The translations under genes and the position numbers were made by a program. Positions 27,030 to 37,700 of a DNA stretch of 64,000 nucleotides are shown piece after piece (within the stretch, counting starts at the first letter, position 1; every line of letters starts with the position of its first letter). The notes under the pieces were generated by a model. It saw only the letters and a list, made by a program, of their open reading frames with translations. It made no database searches and had not been told where the DNA came from. The DNA is from Barthelona sp. PAP020. Its lineage: Eukaryota > Metamonada: BaSk clade. The stretch is taken from the NCBI GenBank assembly GCA_040182905.1, contig JARQWU010000003.1, positions 1 through 64,000 on the forward strand, written 5' to 3'.

Positions 27030-29288
27030 TTATGCATTGTTCAAACAAGTATTATTGATGTTGTTTGCTTCCAATTGCTTTTGTAATTGAACAATTATGG
27101 CATCTTTTTTCTGTAACTCTTCTATTGCTTGAGATAACTTTCTTTTCGTTACTATTGTTTCGTTGACTGCCTTTTGTACTAATTGAGCGCATTGATTTTC
27201 AACCAAATTAACCTTCTTATTCATTGCTTCTCTATATTTTTTTAAGATGGAATGATTCAATTGAATCTTTGCATTGTTCTTTGCCAATTGTTCATTGGAT
27301 TTCTGTAAATCAACAACAGTATTCTGCATAGTTGAATTGCTTTCTTCAATTCTCCTCAATTCACTTTTCAAATTTTTCACCATCTTTGTATTAACAACAG
27401 CTTTATCAATAATTGCTTCTTTTTCTTCTATTTCTGCTTGAATTTCTTCTGTCAATTGAATTAACTCTTTCTTCTTTTTGAAATTCTCTTTCATCTTTAA
27501 ATAGTGTACGTTTTCAGTAAATGGGACTAGTTCTACTTCAATTTCTTCCAAACGCTTATTAATTAAACCCATTTGTTTCTCATTGTTTGAACTTACTGCG
27601 TCTTTCATACTATTTTGTAAATGTTTCTTTTCATTACTCAAATTAACAAACTTGGGGTCATCCGTAACAATTTTTAAGAAGACTTTTGTATGTTCCATTT
27701 CGTTATCGATCGCTCTCAATTGTTTGACAAACTCTTTCTTTTGTTTCTTCAAATCATCAATTTCGTCAACTAAAACTTCAACGTTATCGAAGTTCATTAC
27801 CGTTTTTTCCATTCTTAACCTTGCTTCTTCCAAATCTCTCTCATAGTTTTCCCGCATTTCTTGCATTTCTCGGTCTTTTTCCTCCATTTCATCTCTCAAT
27901 TGAGCAGTAATCTCATTATATTTTTCTTCTTCCTCTTGATTCAATTGACCATTATCTCCTTTCTTCCTGTATTCTTCTAATTCAGCCTCCAATCTGGCAA
28001 TTCTTTCATTGTATTCTTGAATTACTTTCGTCATTCCACTCGCACCAGATTCTTTCTTATTTTTAATTGTAGAGGCACGTGCGGCATAATTTAATGTGGC
28101 AGAAGCCAAAGAAGCGGCTTCCATAATTTCACGAACCATCGCAAGCATAACAGTAGAAGCAGAACCACCAATAGAATCAGCTAAAACCGTCGTTAATTCA
28201 TGATTTCGATACTCAATTAGCTTTTTTCCTTTTGCACAAGCATCAAGTACTTGAGAAAGAAACGTTAACCCCGAATTAATTGCAGTACCTTCCTTTTGAA
28301 GAGCCATTAACTCATCAGGCTTCAAATTTGAGTTCTTAGAAACATCTTCAAATTTTTCAGAACCGGCTAAATCAACGCACTTCAATGCACTAATAATCTG
28401 TACTGGTGGGTCTTTCATCTTCTTTTTGTTGTGCCAATATTGATTGATTTCTAATATCAATACAGCATGAGATCTGGAAGAACTTTGATTTTGATCATGT
28501 GATCTAACAGCTCTTAGTTTGATACCTTGTGCGAAAAATTTCCAAACGTCATCAATATCCTTAATCTCAATCGAAATACGTTTTCTGTTATCATCCATAA
28601 CAACAACTTCTTTTCGTTTTTTGTTTGTTTTCATCGGTATCAACGCAATATTCACTCGAGGCTTCTTAGGATCCAATAAATTAAACGAACTTTTTTTGTA
28701 TATTTCAATAAAGGTCATGGTGCAAGAAACACTGAAGGAATACATTTCAACAATTTCTTCGGGAGTCAATTTATTGGGCAAGTATTTGATAACATTTTCA
28801 GCAGCAAGAAGTTCATCATTCTTACATGCTTCTAAACGATTAAACAATTCTAAAAACAATAAATTTGAAATACCTCCACCAGTAGGACGTTGACTTTCAG
28901 TACTAGCATCTTTTTGCTGCTTTTGAGATTGTTGTAACCTCCAATTCTCCCATTGCTCTTCAGTCAAGGTATCAGTATCTTCGAACATTGTATATGATTT
29001 ACCTGCACCTGTTTGACCGTAAGCAAAAACGGTTCCCGAATATCCATCCATTATACCATCAATCATTTTCTTTCCAAAAACATCATAGACATCCTTTGTT
29101 TTGGATCCAGGTACAAATACATTTGAAAATGATTTGGTATTTTCACTTAGATTTCCATTTTCTTTTTCATATGTACAAGTAATTTGGTTACCATCTATTT
29201 CTAAACATGATTCTTGTAAATCCTTTTCAGGTTTAATTCGTATGAAAACCTGAATGTTATCATCACTTCCATCTTTTTCACCGGGCAT
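27030..29288 (-). CDS. Kinesin with N-terminal motor
   Basis: This 752-residue protein has a motor domain at about 10-395: P-loop GQTGAGKS (Lys97), switch I SSRSHAVL, switch II DLAGSEK, and the microtubule-binding segment IEYRNHELTTVLADSIGGSA. A class-untypical insert follows the P-loop region (about 103-135, Gln/Lys-rich), and another lies near 215-245 (Lys/Arg-rich). Directly after the motor comes a coiled coil (about 410-740) rich in Glu/Lys heptads. No FHA, PH or other cargo domain is seen. It should be a plus-end-directed, dimeric motor, but I cannot assign the class; the neck does not look like kinesin-1. It is intronless. Confidence 0.9.
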   Translation of the reverse strand: MPGEKDGSDDNIQVFIRIKPEKDLQESCLEIDGNQITCTYEKENGNLSENTKSFSNVFVPGSKTKDVYDVFGKKMIDGIMDGYSGTVFAYGQTGAGKSYTMFEDTDTLTEEQWENWRLQQSQKQQKDASTESQRPTGGGISNLLFLELFNRLEACKNDELLAAENVIKYLPNKLTPEEIVEMYSFSVSCTMTFIEIYKKSSFNLLDPKKPRVNIALIPMKTNKKRKEVVVMDDNRKRISIEIKDIDDVWKFFAQGIKLRAVRSHDQNQSSSRSHAVLILEINQYWHNKKKMKDPPVQIISALKCVDLAGSEKFEDVSKNSNLKPDELMALQKEGTAINSGLTFLSQVLDACAKGKKLIEYRNHELTTVLADSIGGSASTVMLAMVREIMEAASLASATLNYAARASTIKNKKESGASGMTKVIQEYNERIARLEAELEEYRKKGDNGQLNQEEEEKYNEITAQLRDEMEEKDREMQEMRENYERDLEEARLRMEKTVMNFDNVEVLVDEIDDLKKQKKEFVKQLRAIDNEMEHTKVFLKIVTDDPKFVNLSNEKKHLQNSMKDAVSSNNEKQMGLINKRLEEIEVELVPFTENVHYLKMKENFKKKKELIQLTEEIQAEIEEKEAIIDKAVVNTKMVKNLKSELRRIEESNSTMQNTVVDLQKSNEQLAKNNAKIQLNHSILKKYREAMNKKVNLVENQCAQLVQKAVNETIVTKRKLSQAIEELQKKDAIIVQLQKQLEANNINNTCLNNA

Positions 29289-29486
29289 TATAAATTATAT
29301 AATCGTATCAATAAACCAACACGAAAAAAACAATGAAAAAAAAAAAAATTATTTATAAACACACATTCTTTGTTATTTATAAAACACTTCTTATTTAAAT
29401 AAAGTTGTATGAATTCAAATTATCTTCATTAGTAAATATATCAAATAAATAACTGTAAATAATTGAAAAATAATCAATTAAAAAAT

Positions 29487-31901
29487 TTATAAGAAGCAAT
29501 CAAATTCTTCACAATGCGCAATCGATGAATTTTCATTGAATGTATTTTCTGTATTTTCAATATCTTCCTCCTCAACTTCATTAATCACAGGATACGCTGA
29601 TATCAAAGCGTCAGCTCTAGAAATGTATAAAATATTGTAAAACCTCCAATATCTTTCCCGAACCTTTCTTGCTGGATGAAACAAACCACTTAACAAAAAA
29701 TTCAACAGAATATGAGGTCCCAAAGTAACAGTCATTGCCTCAAATGCTTCACCAACTGCCTCAATAATATGGGGGGAATGGTCAAAACAGTTGGGCCAAA
29801 TATAATTCATGAGATGAATGAATACATTCTCCTTATTTTGTCCCCAACAATCCAAAGCTGCATATTTTGTGATTGAACTTGCTAATTGTCGATGAACTCC
29901 ATCTCTATCAATGAGAGCATCCGTTAAAAGACTAACCAAAGAATCCAAATAATGCTTTGCCTCAACGCCAATGTATTCGAACACAAAAACCAAAGCTTTC
30001 AGAACACCATTGTGTACATGTCTTGAAGGTACTCTGTATTCATTCATTAAACCAGGCAATACACTGTAAGCACCACAATGCTTGGCAATAATACCAATTG
30101 CGACTGTTGTAGTAACTCTAGCTGTTCTATTTTGAACTTTCAGATTTGTTAATAATGTATTCAGCACATTTTGAGGACCTAATACCGTAGCTACCGAACC
30201 AAACACTTGAATTACGGTTGAACGAACATCTTTATTCTGATTACGCATTGCATCGACTAAATTAAGGCATATTTGATGCCATTGTCTAGAAGTCAAAGCT
30301 TTTGGATGATTTTCAGCAAAATATCCCAATAATTTAGCAGAATGTAACAAAGTATGTGAATGTCGTGTTCTCAACAAAGGTTCAATGTTCAAAACTATAC
30401 CACTGACATCTTCTTCAACATCTTTTAATTTCAAATGTTTTAAAACGTGGTAGAATGCATCTAAATGAGCGCTCAAAACGTCTTGATTTTGTTCCACAAA
30501 TTGAACACGTAATAGCCCACTCAACGAAGATAACACTTCATTTTGACCACTCCAACTCAAAGGCTTGGCAATTTCACGAATAAGTTCTGAAGCAAATTGT
30601 CTTTTTGAACTATCGTTAGAAATCAATAGATTTTGAAATAATTTGACAAAATCTACCAAATAAATTGGAGTAAGCTCAGCAATCAAACTGATAATTACTG
30701 AAAATGCTTTGACAATTTTCTTTCTCGGTGAAATATCAGTTTCAGATGAATAGTTAGCTAATACATTGAACAATCCATTCTTTATCTGTATACATAAACT
30801 ATCAGAAATATTTACTTTTGACACCTTTTTATGAGCAATAAAAGCCTCAATAGCAAATAATCCCATCTTGCTAAAGAAAGGAGACTCAGAAAATAAACTC
30901 TCAACAATGGAAAATAGTAAAACTTGTGCATCTAATCTGTCTGAAAATTTTACAAGTGTTTTAACAACTAATTCATTCAAAACACGATTCTGTGATGTTC
31001 TAATGTTCCAAAAATTGTTTAAAAAATTTTTAAACAGATCTTCAACCACAACTTCAATAAATTCAGCTTCTAAAATATTCCCACAGACGTTCAAAACAAC
31101 TTTTTTAACAGTGTGATCCTGTGAAGTAAATTCGTATACCAAAGTGTCAAGCAACCGAACACAGTAATAATTTGCAAGGCTCTTGTCAGTAATCGAAGGA
31201 ATAATACTTCCCATTGCATTTAAGTAAATGCTCCTTGTCCTTCCTCTTTCATTAGATAGTCCCATCATTAATATAGGGATAACTTCTTTAAAACTATCAA
31301 ATCCATATGGTCTACACTGTACAGCCAATTGGTTTATACTATTTACAGCGATTGAACGCACAAATTGCTCATCTGTTTGTAAAACAACCATTAAATAACT
31401 GATAAGCTGTGACAAAAATGGTAAAATTGAAGTCCCCATTCTTAACGCTAACTCGTTAATTATTTCAGCTCCTGTCGCTCTAATGTATATATAATTGCTC
31501 TTATTGTATCTACAACAAGTCTTTAAAAACATTAAAAATATTTTGCTATTAAACCCCAAAGAAATAGCAACAATAGCCAAACCTCGAGCGCAGCCAAGTC
31601 GAACATTTTTGTCTGAAGAATCTAAATCACTACGATATGCACTTAACATCTTATTCATTCCAATTGCTTTGGATAGATTTGAAATTATTTCTGATGCTTC
31701 AATCCTTGCAAATACGTCACTTTCTAATAAATATGGGGTAACTAATTGAATAATGCTTCTCGCATATTCACTTAATTTAGATCCATATTTAAAAATGGAC
31801 TTATTGAGTTCTTTGAATCTTTCATGTCTTTCTTTTTCTGATGAAAATGCTTCGAATATCGAATCTTTTCCTAAAAGGTCTTCAATAGGATCATCACTCA
31901 T
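29487..31901 (-). CDS. SF3B1: SF3B1-like splicing factor, HEAT-repeat part only
   Basis: This 804-residue protein is built of HEAT repeats. It is the U2 snRNP subunit (SAP155/Hsh155) that clamps the branch-site helix. Strong family blocks are YIYIRATGAEIINELALRMG, PYGFDSFKEVIPILMMGLSN, IIPSITDKSLANYYCVRLLD and the C-terminal FHPARKVRERYWRFYNILYI. Compared with about 1,300 residues in animals, the N-terminal 450-500 residues (U2AF-binding ULM motifs and SF3B6/p14-binding segment) are missing. The 174 bases to the next gene leave little room for a further exon. The family's usual YVRYELDYIL end is replaced by an acidic tail. It fits with the CTAAC-type introns in this window, whose branch motif this protein would help recognise. 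Confidence 0.9.
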   Translation of the reverse strand: MSDDPIEDLLGKDSIFEAFSSEKERHERFKELNKSIFKYGSKLSEYARSIIQLVTPYLLESDVFARIEASEIISNLSKAIGMNKMLSAYRSDLDSSDKNVRLGCARGLAIVAISLGFNSKIFLMFLKTCCRYNKSNYIYIRATGAEIINELALRMGTSILPFLSQLISYLMVVLQTDEQFVRSIAVNSINQLAVQCRPYGFDSFKEVIPILMMGLSNERGRTRSIYLNAMGSIIPSITDKSLANYYCVRLLDTLVYEFTSQDHTVKKVVLNVCGNILEAEFIEVVVEDLFKNFLNNFWNIRTSQNRVLNELVVKTLVKFSDRLDAQVLLFSIVESLFSESPFFSKMGLFAIEAFIAHKKVSKVNISDSLCIQIKNGLFNVLANYSSETDISPRKKIVKAFSVIISLIAELTPIYLVDFVKLFQNLLISNDSSKRQFASELIREIAKPLSWSGQNEVLSSLSGLLRVQFVEQNQDVLSAHLDAFYHVLKHLKLKDVEEDVSGIVLNIEPLLRTRHSHTLLHSAKLLGYFAENHPKALTSRQWHQICLNLVDAMRNQNKDVRSTVIQVFGSVATVLGPQNVLNTLLTNLKVQNRTARVTTTVAIGIIAKHCGAYSVLPGLMNEYRVPSRHVHNGVLKALVFVFEYIGVEAKHYLDSLVSLLTDALIDRDGVHRQLASSITKYAALDCWGQNKENVFIHLMNYIWPNCFDHSPHIIEAVGEAFEAMTVTLGPHILLNFLLSGLFHPARKVRERYWRFYNILYISRADALISAYPVINEVEEEDIENTENTFNENSSIAHCEEFDCFL

Positions 31902-32075
31902 GTAAAAATAAAGAATAAAAAAACTCTTTCATTGTTAATTATTTGTTATTTATTAAACAATATATTGTAATCATGGCACTGTATCAATTCATTCAAAACT
32001 TTGAATCAATGAAAAAATTAACACAAAAAAAAAATGGTCTCTTACAATTTACAATGTACAATTAAATTTTTCATG

Positions 32076-33413
32076 TTATTTGATATGAGAACTATCAAGG
32101 ATAAGAAGAATTTCTTCATCATGTTCAATTTGAACAAAATTACCCCCTTTTTCTTGATCAAAAATACTTTCAAGGTAAATTTCTCTGTTTTCTTCATTGA
32201 AAATACGAATTTCATGAATAGTATCACTACAAATTTCAAACGTATTAGTTTCTTGACATTTGAGTAAGATTTCATCAAGGTTTCCAACACGAATTATCAA
32301 ATCACCAGAATAATCGTTTTGAAAAATTAGTTTACCAGTGCCAGACTCATCGATCATGTCTAATTCATACTTTTTTGCATCTAATCGAATTTGTTTGGGA
32401 TTTTCAATTTTCAAAGACGAAATTTGGGATTCAGCCTCAACAACAAAGTTGCTCTTTTCGGTGGAATCAATATTATCAGCAATCTTAAATTCTTCAAGCA
32501 ATTCTGTTTGTCCGAATTCTTTTGCCATATCAAAATATTCATATTCATCAATATTTCCATCTGTAACATCGTGCATCGTGTATGAAATATTTAAAACATC
32601 ACCATTTTCTGGACTACCGTCATCATCAGAAGTCAAACTATCATCCACACCAACACTATCAATATTGGGTCTTGTAGTATCCTCATCAATCTGAAATTCA
32701 ACAGAATGTTGTAGGTATTCCAAAGAATCACCGGTGATTCGTCCTTCATCATATATTTGAGGAATGTCCTCTACTTCTTTTAAATCATCATTAGAATCAA
32801 TATCAGACAGGGGTTCGACATCACTATCAATATCAGACATATTATCAGATTCATTCTGTTCGAACATTTCATCATCCTTCATCAAAATCTTCTTTTCTTC
32901 AAGTTCATCACGTGTGGGTCTTTGTTGAAGTTTCTTTTCCAATTCTGCGGCCTTGATATTCTTTTCAAGTTTACGACCTTTGGCTTCAGCTTCAGTAGTG
33001 ACAATACCTGCTTCTTTCAATTCATCACGTGTGGGTCTTTGTTGAAGTTTCTTTTCTAATTCAGTCGCTTTAATATTCTTCTCAAGTTTACGAGCTTTGG
33101 CTTCAGCTTCTGTTCTGATAATACCTTTTTGTTTAAGATCTTCTACAGTCAATTTTCGTTTTAACACTCTTTCTAATTTGTCTTGCGCCTCCAATAATCT
33201 TTTATTTTTCACTTCTTCAAGTTCTTGAGGTGTAAATTTCACAATATGCATTAAAGTAACAATTTTTGAATGAAAATTATTATTTTGAATATCATTAATA
33301 GTTTCATTGTTTCTTTCAAGATAATCTTCTTTTAATTTTTGAAATTCAGGATCTCCTGGATTATCAATTAATTGATCCAACCAAGAATACAATTCTTCAA
33401 AAGAACTACTCAT
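32076..33413 (-). CDS. RPEL-repeat actin-binding protein
   Basis: This 445-residue protein contains three RPEL motifs spaced 39 residues apart: residues 80-93 (degenerate, LERVLKRKLTVEDL), 119-132 and 158-171 (both LEKKLQQRPTRDEL). RPEL motifs bind G-actin in MRTF and Phactr proteins. The two intact copies and the linkers between them are nearly identical, pointing to recent tandem duplication. Residues 185-330 are acidic and disordered. The last about 95 residues (from GTGKLIFQNDYSGDLIIRVG) look like a compact beta domain of unknown identity. There is no SAP, leucine-zipper or PP1-binding Phactr tail, so this is neither MRTF nor a canonical Phactr. A role in sensing actin monomer levels is inferred. 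Confidence 0.85.
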   Translation of the reverse strand: MSSSFEELYSWLDQLIDNPGDPEFQKLKEDYLERNNETINDIQNNNFHSKIVTLMHIVKFTPQELEEVKNKRLLEAQDKLERVLKRKLTVEDLKQKGIIRTEAEAKARKLEKNIKATELEKKLQQRPTRDELKEAGIVTTEAEAKGRKLEKNIKAAELEKKLQQRPTRDELEEKKILMKDDEMFEQNESDNMSDIDSDVEPLSDIDSNDDLKEVEDIPQIYDEGRITGDSLEYLQHSVEFQIDEDTTRPNIDSVGVDDSLTSDDDGSPENGDVLNISYTMHDVTDGNIDEYEYFDMAKEFGQTELLEEFKIADNIDSTEKSNFVVEAESQISSLKIENPKQIRLDAKKYELDMIDESGTGKLIFQNDYSGDLIIRVGNLDEILLKCQETNTFEICSDTIHEIRIFNEENREIYLESIFDQEKGGNFVQIEHDEEILLILDSSHIK

Positions 33414-33588
33414 TATTTAACAAAAAAGAAAAAAAAAATGTTGCTTTCTTTACCAACATCAAACACTTAAAATTTTAGGTTTGCATGAATTTTAGAAATA
33501 AAACAACCAAAAAACAATTGACTATACAAATTATTTATTATTTAAAAAAAATACCGATTGGAAAAGAGTGAATCTTTTTATTTCTTTC

Positions 33589-34600
33589 CTACATATATTC
33601 AGATAAAACAGCGGTATCAATGGGAGTAGTTGGACGATTACTATATGTTGCTGTGACTTTTGGCTTCAATTGTTTGAAAGAGCAAACCAAGCCTGGGTCA
33701 ACAAACATTATTGCACCACAATTGTTGCATTCATTCAAGTAATTGCTGGCGCTAAATATAGTAACTAATTTTCTTTCTCCTTTATAGAAATCATAACCTC
33801 TTTCACGTACTTGATGAGCTCTACAGATAAGATCAAGGTCATTATTGTGCAAAAATCTATCAATAGCTTTTTTCCCAAAAGATACTGAAATTCCTCTGTT
33901 ACTTGGACCAAACTCATCAATACTTTCATCTGGATCTGCCCAAACAAGATCACATAAGAGTCCCTCTGAAGGCAATTCTCTTGGTCTGGAGATTTTAGCA
34001 ATTTGGTCTAAAGAATGAACATCCGGTCCAATACCACCATGAACGCAAAAAATTCGATCATCTACAGTGGCTGCAATAGGTAAGAAATTAAACAACTGTC
34101 CAAAAGAGCGCCATAATTTGTGCCCATTTTTAAATCTCCGTTTCAATTCATCATAAAATCCGTACATTCTATTAATTCCTTGGCTTTCATGGTTTCCACG
34201 TAAAATAAAGAAGTTTTCGGGATATTTGATCTTATAAGCCAACAATAAACATATAACTTCTAATGATTGTGGACCTCTATCAACATAATCCCCTAAAAAT
34301 AAATAATTGGCATCTGGTGGATATCCACCGTAATCAAATATCCTTAATAAATCTGAATATTGGCCATGTAAATCTCCTATCAAATGGTTAGTGAAAATAT
34401 TTAAAAAATGAAAAAATACCGCAAATAAATAAAGGTGGTGCAATCCTTAATAATGTAGGCTGTTGTTGAAAAATAACTCTGCTTTCTTCAATCAAAGCTT
34501 TAATTTCTTGTTCCGTTATATCAACAGTGTTATTACCATCTTTATGCCTAATCGATATAAGTTTTGATATCATTTCATCTAATGTCGTAACAATTCGCAT
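33589..34600 (-). CDS. PP1-type serine/threonine phosphatase catalytic subunit, spliced
   Basis: Two exons (34600-34420 and 34376-33589) encode 322 residues, the usual size for the PPP family. Splicing restores [16 protein letters not shown], the first metal motif GDxHG. The rest follows: [20 protein letters not shown], the [14 protein letters not shown] block, [13 protein letters not shown], and FSASNY. Similarity to PP1 is closer than to PP2A or PP2B ([49 protein letters not shown]). Two deviations stand out. The inhibitor/toxin-binding loop, YCGEFDN in PP1, reads YLNECNN. A residue pair is inserted in [10 protein letters not shown]. All metal ligands look intact, so it should be active. 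Confidence 0.92.
34377..34419 (-). other. Spliceosomal intron, 43 bases, in the PP1-like gene
   Basis: Read on the minus strand it begins GTATTTTTTC and ends CACTAACCATTTGATAG. The ACTAAC is a clear branch motif. Splicing joins TGC G to GA GAT (Cys-Gly-Asp) and restores the phosphatase GDxHG motif. Both exons run past the splice sites only into non-family residues. Confidence 0.93.
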
Positions 34601-34787
34601 TGTTTGAAAAATTAAAAAAAAAGTATCTTTTTCTTTTTTTCTGTGACGAAAACAATCAAAAAATAAAATCCAAACATTCCTATTTATTTATTTGTTAAAT
34701 CTCTAAAAGGGAAAAAAAAAGAAAAAAGAAACAACATAATTTATAAATTGATGATAAATAAATCTTACCAAGAATATGATAAATACT

Positions 34788-37700
34788 CTAATAACGTAAA
34801 GCACAAATGAGTGCAACGCCACGTTTGATCCAATATTTTTCTGGTTTGTTGGAAGGAACTTCGATTTTGACGACGAAGTTAGTAGAATGACCTGTTGTGG
34901 ATAAAGTTCCGGCACGTGTCAAAGTTTTATAACAAGGACAATTGTAAATACCAGAAGAAGGAATTTCACGATTTGCAACAGGTCTAAAATGAATAATTGG
35001 GAACACATCAATAAGTTCCTTTGGCTTAGAATCAACAAGAGATTTCTTTTCACTTGACCAAGCAGCACCTTCCAAGAAAAGTCCATCCACATAACACCCA
35101 TCTTCGGGACCTTCTTTTATTGTATCTCTCGTTTGATCAAGAACATCAAATGCAAAAGATATGGTATCGATTGAAACGACATACTTTCTAGCGAAGTTTT
35201 GCAATGTTCCAGTAAGGAAAGCTTGAGGGAAGAAGAAACCAGACATCCAGAACACAGCAGGAGCGCCTTCATCAATCCATCTTTGTAAGAAATTGATTCT
35301 TAGTTGTAAATCTTGAACCCAAGAAGAAAGAGGCTTCAAAGAAGGATATGCAACTTGACTCCATAACTCAGGAACCAAGTTATTGAACAACGAATCACCC
35401 ATGGCTTCTAATTCCAAAGAAAGAACAACTTCTCCCTTCAATGCTTTGATTAAATTGTGTAAGGTAGAATGAACGCGTTCCAATAGACCATTAAAACGAA
35501 CAACTTCTTGTTGTAACACAGTATTCATTGATTCTTCGTACAATGTGGGATAATGCTTAGCGACTTCTTCATAATTGAAGGGTTTAGCCACAGAAGAGAG
35601 TATGGAACTGGCTGTTTGATTAATAACGTCATCTCTAGAAAGACCACCAGAAGAAGTGGTTCTTGGTTGCAAGGATAACAATGTATCAAACATCATCAAG
35701 GTTTCATTGTTAGCATATGTAATATCAGCATTGGCATGTAAACCAAACGTTTCAGGATGTGGCTCCAAAGGTAACTCATCGATGTGTTTAAGATATGAGT
35801 CAAGATCTTCAAGAGTAAAGGAGGCATAAGGAGCATCTTCATTTTGATCCCCAAAAGAATAACCATCAGTAAAGCAACCTGGTGTCATATAATCTTGAAT
35901 AATGGTCATCAATGTGCGTCTATCCCATTCATCAGTGACACGACCACCATAATTAATTTCACCAAAGAGGAATTTTAGAACTTTGAAAGGAATTTCATCA
36001 TAAGTACTTAAGAAAAGATTTAATTGTTGAGTACACACAGTTAAATCACCAGTAGTGAATTCATAAGGTATATTCCAACCTAAAGCACCAAATTTACGAC
36101 GCTCTTGTACAATAGCATGGAATAATGAAAGAGAATACAATAATTTCTTGAATTCATTTGGCTTATCAGGATGTTGAAGGAATTGACTCTCATATGAGTT
36201 GTAAGACCTCAAAAGATTTGCTCTAATTCCTCTAGGAGGTTCATTAGTCATTTTGATACCATTTTGAAGGACAGAAACTGGGAAAGTAGGAGAAGGCATG
36301 GAAGTTAACCACAATCTGAAATCAGGGCGAATGATATCGGGATTGAAGCTTTCTACAATCATTTCCAAAGTTGGCATCCAACTTGATGACAAATGACAAT
36401 TTTGTAACAATACCCAAGCACCACTCTGACAACACTGTTTAATTAATTCAGCAGCCTTTTCACCTTGTCCTTGACCAAGAGATATATGAAGTAATTTATG
36501 TCTCATTTGATCGGCAAAAGCAAATAAATCAGATGCAGGATTTGCACCAGGAGATAAAACGAAGATCAAGGGTGTAGTAGAAGAAGATTCCTTGAATGAA
36601 CCAGCCAAATTGAAAGTAGGAGGAACAATGAATTCAGAACCAAGATTTTCGGTAACAAACATTTGAATAGCTTGAATTTCTTTGTCAGGTCTGAGACATT
36701 TAATAACAAGCAATCTTTGTAAAGAGGAAAGCTTAGAAAATTGAGAAGAGAAAGACTCTTTGTGAGAATTGTTTGAATCAAAGACATTCTTCCATGGAGC
36801 TTCATTTTGAATGAAATCTTTGGCTATTCCTTTAAAAGCAGGTAAATTATCTAATGCACAGATATCATTCCAAACTTTATCTGTTAACCAACTGTATGGC
36901 TTTTCATAAGGAACTACAGTAGAAACAACAGGACTAACCAAGAATCTCCATTCTTCCTGATCAATTTCGCCATTGAATTGCATGATTCTGGATGTCATCA
37001 AGAATGAAAACATCAATTTGTGGTTCTCAAATAAAGAACGACAAATATTGTTATACAATGAATATGTGAAACATTCAGCTATATTCTTGGCACGAATGTT
37101 CAAATCTTCTGCTTCATCAGCATCATGTATAGCATTTATGAATAAACGGATAAACCATTGTAAACTATATTGATACATTGGATCAATATTAGCCATATCG
37201 GCCACACAGAAATATAAAACTGCTGATCTTTGTGCAGCAGGAATATACTTGGAACGAGTTTCATCAATTTCCCTTTCAGTAATTTCAGCTTGAGCAACCT
37301 TTTCATGAATTTGAACGGTAACCTTCTTTGAACCTGCCAAAATATCAATAGCACGATCATCTTCCAAAATGGCATTTTGTGATGTTCTTGCCAATAAGGC
37401 TAAAATATCATCTTCTGTTTGACGTAATTCAGCAATCATAGCGGCATTATCCTTGATCAATTTATTCTTTGCTTGTTCTAATTCAGGTCTTTCTTCTACA
37501 ACAACCTTTGCCAATAATTGATCTTCCAAACCACTTTGAGTGATTGTGAAATTCAACAATGACACCTTAACAGATGTTTCAGGTGAATAATGAGGGTTAG
37601 ATAACTTAGTTGTCATGTAAAGTCTAAAATCTTCATTGTAACTGACAAGATGATCACCTAATTTAATCATGGCTTGTCTACCACCTTCAGAAATTGTTTG

